Shown here piece after piece: positions 36,301 to 48,300 of a stretch of 64,000 nucleotides of DNA (the first letter of the stretch is position 1; every line of letters begins with the position of its first letter). The position numbers and the translations under genes were made by a program. Origin of the DNA: Diorhabda sublineata (Eukaryota > Arthropoda > Insecta > Coleoptera > Chrysomelidae); contig NC_079479.1 of NCBI RefSeq assembly GCF_026230105.1, forward strand, positions 30,411,385 to 30,475,384, in the 5' to 3' direction. The notes beneath the pieces are model-generated. The model was not told the DNA's origin, did not search any database, and saw only the letters and a program-made list of their open reading frames with translations.

Positions 36301-39300
36301 AAATAAGAATAAATATCACAACATTAAAACAGTAATATGACTATCACAGTTGTGAAATACGATGATCTTAATCAACTTTCAATTATAGAAAAAAACGGTT
36401 AGTATAGAAAAAGTTCCTTGTCTACGTACTTAAATAACATTGTATGAAGTCTTCAGAAGTGAGCTAAAAGACAGAGACTACTTTCCTATAATTTACTCAC
36501 CCCTCCTGTAAGGTTTCGGTATTTGTCCAGTTTCAGCGTGATTCTGTAAATTAGCTACAATGTCTTCTAACATTTGAGATCTAGTCCTCTCCTGCATTCT
36601 CGCGAATTTCGGTGCAGAATAACTTGCTCTTTCTCCATTTACAACTTTTGTTAATAACCACTCTCGAAACATGGGGCCCTTATCAAATACACTTTGTTCC
36701 CACAAATAAGGTTTATAGGCACCGACTTCATCTCTGGTTACTACAGATACTTCGTAATGAGTAGGTTTTCTTTTAATTCGAGGCGATGTCCGAACTGAAA
36801 GAAAATAATGACTGGAATGTAATCTAGCGGATAATCAGTACGTTACAAGTCGACGGCAATGGACAAATGCAGACATTGCGTTCCCACGAGGCTCATTAAT
36901 ATTCTACACTGATGGCTTGAATACGGAAAATGTACAAGGCTCGGAATTCTCCATTTTCCGCAGCTTGTAGCGCAAAACTTAGCAACTGCATTACAAAGAT
37001 ATTAATCCTCTAAGATAGCCGTACAAGCGGTTTATTCTTATGAAATTGAGTCAAAACTAGTATGGGATTGCATATTTGATCATCTGGCGAAACAATTACT
37101 TTCAAAGGACCACAATGTTACAGAGGTTTCGCACAAAGCCATCAAGTCATGGTCATAAGGAAGTAGGAAAACGAGAAGAGATCAGAAACATGGAATAAGA
37201 CCTCAGGTCTGTAACAATCTAAAAGATTTCTTTGCTATTCCACCAATTGGCCTCAAAATATCCTTTCATTGAAGACGAAAACTCGCAACGGAAGATTATG
37301 CAACATAACATAACCTAACCTAGAAGTGGTGGTAATATTGGGGGTAGTATTTCAAGCAATTAGAAGGGTGCATTATTATGTTATATGGAATTTTACAATT
37401 TACGGTTTCCGTGAATTGAAAAACTTCATTTTTCTATTGTAAATTGTTTACTATCCACCTAATGTTAAAATGTAATTTAAAAGTTTTAATTTTTGGATTT
37501 TCCAACTTTACAAAGTGGATTAGGTATTAAATTTGAGTTGGTGCATCTTAATTTCAACGGATTAAAAATCGTCACGAGTCTCCATATTGAGGTATTGAAT
37601 ATCATAACATCAAATTTGTGAAATATCATTGAAACTATTTTGTATTATATTACAAAAATTACAATGAATTCAATGTATAATCTGCGGCAATATAGGAAAT
37701 TACTTGTTATGATCACCAGAAAGCTCATTCTACTTTCTTTGAAATTTTCCTTTTTCACAAATTTTGTACTTCTAGAAAATGTATGTAAATGTGAGACAAT
37801 TTTTCAGATTTTGAAAGAATATTAATAAAACTATACAAATTAATCGAAAATTTTAAACTCACCCAAAATAAAAGTGTGTAGAAAATGACTCTTTATACAC
37901 GCCGGAGAAAAAGAAGTGTTGTCTGCTTCCAAAAATACAACGCACACTATATCATTTCCAATATGCCTTTTTCTCTGCAGCTTTTGCGGGTCGTGTTTTT
38001 CATACGGCAATAAAGTACTAACGTGAAACATTATTTCGATGTTTCGCCAATTGGTGTATATCGAATACAATCCAGTTAAATCGTGCACGGTATCCAGCCC
38101 ACCTTTATATCGATCAAATCCTCTCAGCCGAACTTTTTCTCCAAGAATTTGGAGGAATTCCTCGAACAGAAAGGAATTGTCATTATTGTCCAAGATCTCT
38201 TCTTCGGTGTACTGACTTTCTTTCACATATATTACGCCGACTTTGAGTTCTGATTTTATAAATACCTGAAAAATAAGTGTAGCATCTTTTTATATCAACA
38301 TATCAAAATTTGGGTTAAAAACTTTTAATTATACGTATAATTGTTAGTTATATTGAATAACTGCAAAGAGTCAGTCTGTTACTGACTACAGAGAAAAACA
38401 TATATTTACTAAGAAAAAATTTAATAAAGTAATTAATCATTGTGCTCTAGAGAAGTTCGTTTTAATGTTCTTCTCTGATGTGTATGAGGCGTAAGTTCTT
38501 CGCTCAAATCTCCTCAATGTTCCGGAAACTTGTCCAGGTGACTATGGAAGTGGAGTTTTATGCTCACATTGTACTCCATATTTTTCAATAGTAGCAGAAG
38601 GTCTGCAGAAGGTCTTCTATGAGCTGAATATAAATCTATCTAAGCCTTTAATTCTAATTAAGTCATAGAATTCTAAGATTGAGTATTTGTAGATGAGTGA
38701 AGAGTGAGGTGAAGAAATTTTTTGCGAATGTAAGAAAAGCAGTTCGCGTCTATCTAGTGATTTAACAAACTGTTTTATGGTGCCTTGTTTTATATGTAAT
38801 GGTAGAAAGATAATGAGCTACTAATAAGTTTAAAATTATATTTATCTTTCTAGACTCCATATTTTCTCTCGAGGGCCAGTTTTTACTTACCCAATACTCT
38901 TTGTTATAGCTACTGTCCCAAAGACATATAAAACTGAGTAATAAATAATGTACCTGGTCTAATTTAAGCAATTCTTCGGGTGTATCTGGGAGTTGTCCGA
39001 GAGTGAGGGGTGGATTTATATTAACTTCCTTGCCCAAAGATCTAACTACCTCTTCCCTATTATACCGATCGGCAAAAACACAACTGGCAGGAATTAAACC
39101 ATGGACAGTGTAACTAATAGCCCTAACGAGTATTCTGAAAAATACAAAATTGTACGTTAGATTTCAATATATAAGAAGTGAGTTTTAAATTTCTAAGTTG
39201 TAACTTTTGGTTTGTGCTATGGCCGATATTATACTGGTATTTATAGTGAAACCTTATTTTAAGTTTGCGAAGTAGTGGTTTATATTTTATTAAAACCCTT

Positions 39301-42300
39301 TGAGTACGGAATTATTTGGAGACTTTTATGCATATGGAACGAATTTAATTTTTTGCTATATGGATTAATATGTAATGTATAGTGTGTATCATTTTTTCAA
39401 AATTGGTTGTGCTACTTCTGTGCCAACATAGATTTTAAAACGAATACAATAACCTGATGAAGACTCGCAAAGTTTATAGATTTTTATTCCAAATCACGCT
39501 CGTGTTGATGGATTGAATTGAATGTAACTCAAACTCCTTTGAACTTCATAAGAGATTCATCTAGTGATACTGCGCTCTCTGGAGTATAAAGATGATCGAA
39601 TGTATTATTTAGATAATCAACTAAATTTCTGATTTTCCTAATTCTATCATTTTTATCCAATTTTCGTTGTCTGTAAAATGAAGGAATTTTGAGATATCAA
39701 AAAATCTATCCCGTGACATAGTGGCTGCAAAAATTAGAGTATTTATAATAGTTCTTTTTGACCAATATGAACCCAAATTAGATTTTTTTACTTGAGACAT
39801 AATAATACATAATGCAATATATCCCTTCATTTCATCCAAAGTTACTGGAAACCACTTTAGGTTTCGTTTATTTGCGCCTTCTTTCGCAATTATTTAACTG
39901 GCATATCTATTCGTTTCTTCTACTATCATTTTCCAACAAATTTCAGTAAGAACATTCAAAGCACTTTCAAAGATGTAGGATTATCACCTAATTTGCGATC
40001 AACGCCAACTAGCGGGGGTGTCGCAAAAATCAACGTCTACTTATCAAACTCAGATGAGGAGTCAGACTCGTCCACCGTAACTTCGCCCAAGTAAACAGAT
40101 GACGAGTCTCACTCGTCAAATGTACTCCTAGGGTTAAATAATATGTAGACTGATATCTTTTGATATCTTCGAAACTATGCCTAAAAGTCTATTGTTATAT
40201 GTTTTTCAGGACAATACGGTTATAGATGTCACAAATTTATAATAGTTTGAATGAAAGAAGCAGTATTTAAACAAAAATTGCGAAAACGTTTAGATAACTG
40301 ACTCATTACTACAGCTAATATTATCAAAGAGTGATTTCAATTTTTGGATAGATCTCATTCCATAAATCTAAAATATTTCATATAAATCGACGAGGGCAAA
40401 TTTCTTATTAGACTTACCTAAATTGATCCCTAGAATTGAGTGTTTCTTGTTTTATAGATAAAATAACAGGACCGAGATCTTCGTCATTGGTAAAGTAATT
40501 CCAATGTTCAGTGCCATAAAAATATTTTTCGTATGTTTCCTGTTCTACACTAGTTAGTTCAAAGCCTTGATTTTTCTCCCATTGTTCTTCTATTGTTGTT
40601 TTCTTTTTAGGAGAAGACGAATCATCCTCATCATCTTCAAACAAATCATTACAACCTGAAATTTAAGCTTTAGTTCATTAAAATCGGATATTAAAAGTTC
40701 AAGAGATTTGAAATTATATAGTTATCGTCTCAAAGATTTGAATTATCACGTTGGAGGTTTCATGATTTCCTCAAAAAATTTCCGATTATTGAGTAAATGG
40801 GCACGAACGATGCGCGGCTTTCGCATGTTGTCTCTGTTTGAGGTAGGGCACTGTGGCAAGGGTGTACGAATGAATAAATGAATAAGTTTAAAAGTTATGA
40901 AATAATAAAAAATATTATTTTTAAGCCTTTATTTTTAATTTGGAGTTGATGTGTTGTTGAGTTCTCAAATAATTTATTAGTATACTAAATATTTGAATAC
41001 TAAATTGGGTTAATAAAAGCTGGAATTTCTCGAACCTTTGGTGATATTCATAGTGAACACACTGTTTACACTACCTATACCAACAATTACACCGTTAAAC
41101 AGTTTACCTTCAGTCTCTGAAGACGATAATTTGGTTATTGAAACGCACTTCAGACAGTATAATTGTGAGTGTTGGTGTAGTGTTAGGGTAAACAGTGTGT
41201 TCAGTCTGAATGTTTTATTGAGCTCTCAAATAAAGTGATAATATTATGAATAATAATTTGTTTAATATTTCCTGTTTTTGAAAAGAAATAATTCTACTTA
41301 TTTCTTTGCAGAGATCGTATAGGTGTGAACAGGGAACAAAGCTTGGGCCGTTCCTATAAACTTTATCAAAAAATGCTTCAAATAAATTTTGTGGAAAATT
41401 ACTAAAAGTTTACTGGAAAGCAATTGATTTATTTCACATATATACAATTCATATACATAAGTAATTTCTCTGATCTCTTCTTGTGTTATATTGTCCAGTT
41501 TTTTTCAGAATTTTGATTCCTTTTTGGTGGGAGAAATTAAAGAGGTGCTGGGGTCTGCCTGTGCCTGTGCCTCTAGAGACCCTCAGTAATCGATATTGTT
41601 TTCTCTACAAAACAAAAATACTTTTATTTAATTATAGTATAATGATATAAAAATGTTTGCTGTTTATGTATAAAAAGATATCAAGTGTCAAATCTGCTAA
41701 CTTATAATTTACTAAAGGAATACTTATTCCTTCTTCTGCTTCTTTTTTTATAAAATGACGGCTTTTTGAGACGATGTCTCGACATTGACTATGAACAGTC
41801 GGGCAGCATTTCAAATTTTTCTTGGAGCTTTTATAAATGTGTCCTAAAATATGGTTTACTTTTTAAATAGATTTGAATCACTGGTTTCATATTCTACAAA
41901 TAAAATATACTTAGAATGACATATTAGGAATTTTAATTGACCTATAAATATGCAAATCAATCCAAAAATTTGCATCACATGTAAATTTTTTTTTAATATC
42001 ATTAAAATTGCATTATAAAACATTATTCCTATCTTCAATATTAACGGTGACGAATGGGATGTAAAATATAATGTTTCAAGTCCATATTGTTTTGATTCTA
42101 CAGTACGAAAATTTTAATATACTTACCTTGTACAAAACCATTAAATCAATTATTTACCACTATGAACTAAAAAATTTTGAACACTTTATAACCGCCGAGG
42201 ATAATTATTTAAAACAATAAAATGAAAAAACACGAAGTCAACAATACACAAACCAATCACGAGCCACGTGGACGAGCTTCAAACGAAAATGGGTTTCTAC

Positions 42301-45300
42301 ACACATTCCTTAGCTGGCCCATTTATTTTTCAACCGGACTCTACCATGGCTACCCTATTTACTGGATTTATCGCCCTGTGACCTCTTAATTTTAAATATA
42401 TTGAAACAAGTGTGATGAGGTTACTGTCGTAGGTTCCAGTCAAAGACACAATTATTAAAAATCCTGGAAATATCACTGAAATCGGTGTATTAGGGCGAGA
42501 AGCAGAAAGGGTATTGAATAATTTTATAATAAATCAAGTAGCTATCATACACTTACTTCGATCTTTTCTTTTAAACCCCGAGACGCCATTATCATGGTCC
42601 ATTTGAAGTACGTCATCCTCTTCCCCTTCTTGGATTTCGTTGTCGCGTTCAGATTCACTTTCATCCCAAATGGTATCCGATGTAATCTTTTGCCTTGAAC
42701 ATTCTATCCAGTATCCAGGTGTAGGTATGAAATTGTGCGGAAATTCTTCACAGAACTCATCTGAAAATTAATATATTATAAATTAGTTTATCTTGCGCTT
42801 GCATGAGTTTCCCGAGATTGAAGTGTATTTATCTAGTTTTTTTGAACTTCGATGAGTATCTATAATGTTCAATATCGAATAAGTAATAAGAATTGATATT
42901 AGAATTAGTCAGCTATATTATCAGCATCAAAATTATCAAGCAGCAGCGGCGGGAGGAAAACCAAACTTGCAAATCACACACAGGAGCATAGTTTGATACA
43001 TTTACATCCATACAAAATTGACATTGTACAGGAAATGTCTGAAAAAAAAACTTCAATTCTTGGAGGAGGCTCTTCTTCTTCTTGAAGCAGATTTCAATTT
43101 GTGCGGGTCCATGTATATACAAAACATGCGCTACTTGTTTGGAAAACCTCTCGATAGTTTTCTGAAATGCCTTCGCATTCCAGGAATCTTACAGGACATG
43201 AAATTTTCAGGACAAACCAATGAAAAATTTCAAGTTAATTTTTTAATTCATTTATTTTATTGGTACAATTGGTACAAACGCATTTTTTAGAAACCAAAAC
43301 AAACTTTTTCATCACGTAACATTACAAAAAAATGAATGCAAAACTGATTTGCGTAACAAACTGTTTTAATTTTGCTATTCAACCGCATCCTAAATAGTAG
43401 TGATTTAACATATATTCCGAAAAATTTATTTTTTGATCCATAAGTACTAGTAAATAAAACTTTAAAACGAAGACATGAAAACATTTTGTGATAAGAAATA
43501 CTGCAAATCCCAGCAATTAAAATGGAATTGACGTTCGGGGACAAATATTATGAGGACAAAAAAATAAATTCCAGGTCGAAGGGTAAAACTCCAGGTCTTT
43601 CCCAAGTTTTTCAGGACATTTTTCAAGTTCTAGGTTTAACAGGACGCGTAGAAAGTCTGCATTCACCTAAAGTCACAGTGTGGAGTGGAATCAGTCGCAA
43701 TTATTAGTACCTGGTTCTTCGAAGAGAATGAAGTCAAACAGGTATGTTTACTGTTTTTGGAAATCTCATAATCATATGAACCTTCCAAGAATTCTTCAAT
43801 ATTGAAACATCCACGAAGAGATTGCCAAATAAAACTTGAAAGGGTCATGACAAACGACAGAAGTTTGAGTACTCGATATATCGAGAACGGAAGACGTTAC
43901 CTACATGATTAGCTTTTCAAAAATTTTTGATTGATACAACGTGTTTTAATGGATTTTAAAAGATAAGAAAGTTATGCTGTCGTACTCTATATTACTCATC
44001 ACATCTCTAAGATAATTAGTTATAGAAGGAAATAGAAGGAAATTGGTTTAACAGCAAATAATTTTGTATGTTTCAAGTTTTGTAGCTGGAGGAGTTACGT
44101 GTTGTGATTTTGCTTTTAATTACCATATTTTCCTCGGGCTATCATTTATTAATTTACTATATTAGAAAGTTGTTCAGGAATAGTATGCCTTAATACAGTG
44201 ATGGTTAATTTCCTTAGAATATTATACAATTTGTAAAATATCAATGAAACTATTTGTATCCAATTACGAAAACAAAGTAACCGAACGGCTATGCAGTATA
44301 ATGTACGAAACTTTACATAAGAAAAAGCTATCTGCAATGTAGATGCCGCGATTGGTGCTGATTAAAAGCTCGCTCGCTTAAAACTTGGAATGTTTGGAAT
44401 ATAGGCGAATTTTTCTGTTCATATAACTCAGTATATGGAACTTGCATATACTATTATACTTCAGAAACAAAACACAGACAAAAAAACAACCGAGAAACGT
44501 ATTCCCAAGAAAGCAGAAACAGTTTTTACGATCAATAATGTCGTGATTTTGGGATTCCAACATTGTAAATCCAACTAAGTATAGCATTAGCTTTCATTGA
44601 CTTCAAGAAGGAACTCGACATGATGTACTACAAACCCTTAAAAATGAAGGTATTGACAAACTGTATATACAGAAAATCAAGGAAGTTGAGGTTATAGTAA
44701 AGATATGCAAAGAATTTCCTGAATTTCAAACTCGAGTACGACAAGATATATTCTAAACGCTACCAGAAAAAAAATTCCCTAAACAAAGATCTATACATAG
44801 ACGGAGAATACCTCAACCACCATAGATACAGTACTGCCAATTGTGCTGATGAATACCACCAACAAATCAATAAGTTAAACGTAGCGGGTGATGAAGTTGG
44901 TCTCAAAATGAACCAATTCTTCTTCTTCTTCCCATGCCTGCTTCATTCTAATGAAGGTTGGCAATAATCCTTTGGAATTCCTCACGATCTTCAGTCATGC
45001 GTATTAGATTTACGGTATCACGTACATGGAACTAATTTCGAAGGTTTTCTACCCAGGCTGCGCCTGCCTTCTATCTTCCCTTCTATGATCAGCTGTAACA
45101 AGGCATATTTTTGATTTCTAAAAATGTGGCCAAAGTAGGAAGGAATAGTTCTCGTTTTCTGTTAGCACCTCGTCGTTGGTGACCCGATTCGTCCATGGTA
45201 TTTTAAGAATCCGTCTAAAGAGCCACACTTCAAAAGCTTCCACCTTACGCATGCTGGAGACCTTCAAAGTCCAGCTCTCAACACCATAAAGTAGTATAGT

Positions 45301-48300
45301 CAAAACATAGCATTGTGTTATTCTCCAGCGTGTTCTCAAGTTAAGGTCATTACTTGTGAGAAGCGATTTTAATTTAAAAAACGTTCTCCTGGCTAACTCT
45401 ATTCTCGTCGTAATTTCTTCACCTGGGTCCTATCATGAACCTATCAAAGTCAAAGGTAATGTACAACGAATTGGTAGATTAAGATATTAAAATAAACAAA
45501 CAGAAATTAATGAACGAGCCCAATTAGAATGGCGCGCATTCGGAATAAACGCGATTATATCCAAATCAAGAATGTCACTCTACCTCAAAAAAAGAGGATG
45601 GATACTGAAAACTGATATTATGAGAAAACTTCAGTTAACACGTAAAGCATGCTAGAAATGAAAAATCGTGGATAAGATACCAGCTTACGGAGATTATCCA
45701 CAGAATAAAAGCACTTAAATGGCTTGGTGACAAAAGCAGACAATAAATGGACCACATGAAGAATACAGTGGTACCGATGAAGCATGAAGATACCTAGAAG
45801 ATACAATAGACAACAATGGACTCAAATGAAGGATGAATACATAAATATGTAAACAAAGCTACATATGATGATGATAATTACATTATTATTACAAAAAATA
45901 TTGGATTCATTTATTCAAAAAATCAATTTCAAAATGTCATTCGATTTTGTACTTTTCGTTATAATTTGTTGATTTTTTGTTTTTTTTTTTACATTTTGTC
46001 AGCTCACTGTTGTGTCTGGTTCGTTTAGTGCAAAATTTGTTTTTCTGAGAAAAGATAATTTTCTTTAAATTTATACCAAAAATGTGATAAAGTGTAATAG
46101 TGACGCGAGTGCTGTAAAATCAATATTTTTTATAACTACAATGTATTATTCCATGCAAAAGTACTACAAAAACACTATGGAATGATAAAATAAAAAAATC
46201 TTCATAAATTTCATGAAATCAAGTAGCTCTTCTGATTCTTGTCCAACGTTGTAACTCTCTGAAGAATAGGAATACAGTTCGCTCACTGTAAGGTAGAACA
46301 CCAAACAAATGAACGTAGCTTGGTGTTCAAACTTAGAGTGACCCAACTATACACACCTAATGGATGTAGCATAGCTGCTTCTTCCAAATTGCTACCTTGT
46401 TTTCTCCTTTCGCTGTTTTAGTTATATAAATATCCATTGTATTCTTAAACTGAAATTATAATAAAAATTAGATATTTAACCATATCCACAAAACTTTTTT
46501 ACTTACTTGGACGTACACATTATAAGGCGAACAATTAGTAAATTACTTAACCATGTTCTTTGAAAGAATCTAAAGTATCTAGTGTTTATTTGAAAGTAGT
46601 ATTACATGTATTGCTTAAACGAATTCGTTCTAAATGATTTTCTTCATAATCTTCTTCTTTCTTTAATGTAAGCAAAATGCTTGTTTTCCCTCGTATTTTT
46701 CCACAGTTTAATTATTGGAAAAGTTGACGCTCCATCTCTTGCGGGGTCTTCCAACGATTTGGCGCCCTAAGAGCAACTTGTCTCTTGCTATTTTGACCAT
46801 TCTGTCGTCATTCATTCGATCTATGTGTTCTTTCCACTCTCTCTTTCTTCCCAATATCCATTCGTTTATCTTGTCAATCTTACATGTTCTTCTAATGTCC
46901 TCGCTTCTCTTCCTGTCAAAAAATGTTTTTCCAGCGATCCTGCGCACTATTTTCATCTCTTGGTTTCTTATATTCTCTTTGTGTTCGATGTATCTGGTCT
47001 GGTTTCCACTGTGTATGATGACAGCCTTGTAGATTCGGGATTTGGTCTCGATTCCGATATATTTGTTTCGAAAGATTGTATCGTTCAGGTAAGCTGTGGT
47101 TCGTGCTGCTTTTGCCGCTTGGTTCCTTACCTCCGCTTCGATATATCACCGTATCCCGATATTTCTATGCATTGATATTAAAATTTAATCTCTTGTTGTA
47201 TAATTTCATCATCTACAATCAGTTTGCATCCGATAGATGTTTTTGAGGTGGTTATGCATAAATGATATTTTTTCCTTTACCTTTCAAATATAACTAATCC
47301 TGCAGAGCATTTGACGATTGTTGCATTAATACCACATCTTTTTGCACTTCTTGTAATTTTACTGACACAGACAATTTAATGTACGCACATTAGGAGCTTT
47401 TATTTTGTCAATAATTTTGAAAATAACTGACAAAGTTGAGGAAAACTAACGACTCCGAGTAGAAATACTGCCGGTGAAACTTGTTTATTATCAAGAAGTA
47501 GAATCAGATTTTCTGTTCTCGACCAGCTCCAATCTTTCTAATGCATTAGTCTTGGTTTTCGGGTATTACTTAATTTTGTCTAATCGACGTTAATCTAATC
47601 ATTATCATTGAAAATCTTTAGTATAACATTTTCTATTTATAGTTTACCAGGTTAGTATTAGATTCTTGATTTTTTTTAACTGTATTTGTATATTAGATTA
47701 TTTTTTATATGAAACTTTTAATATATTAGGAGCCCTAACTAATTTTTGCAAATTATTTTTTCCAAGGTGATGTTGTAAGGTAATTAAATAAATTTAAGAA
47801 ATCGACTTCCACCGGTGACTGTCAACAAACACCAAATACATTGGTGACAGATCAAAAATTTCCTTACGTCCATTCGGACCATCAGCGGTGAATGTAGACA
47901 ATCACAGATATGCTCTGGTGGAGTCAAAAAAAAAAAGGATCCGACAAAGAGGTGACTGGCTGTTTCCTACCAAATCATTTGTTTTGCTTGGAGTCAGCAG
48001 CTTTGTCAAGGCAGAAAATCGTAATCTTTTTCTTGAAAAGTTGAATGCATTAATTGCGAGTATTGTTAAAATAAATAAACATGAAAGAAGTATCTGATTG
48101 CATTCCTCCTGAAATAAAAGGAATTTCGTGCAATGTAGAAGTCAAGAAAAATATACATGAAGTCATATGGCGATTTTTTGGATTGGCGTGTGTCATTGTG
48201 ACCTCAGAAGTAAGTAATAAAAGTTTTTTTTTTAACATTTAGCATAAATAAATGTACCAAACAACCATTTGGCACATAATAGTCAATTTTACCCAACCCC

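Noticed and set aside
46715..47175. Plus-strand frames opposite the LINE tail
   Set aside because: Antisense shadows; the minus strand carries the recognisable LINE motifs.
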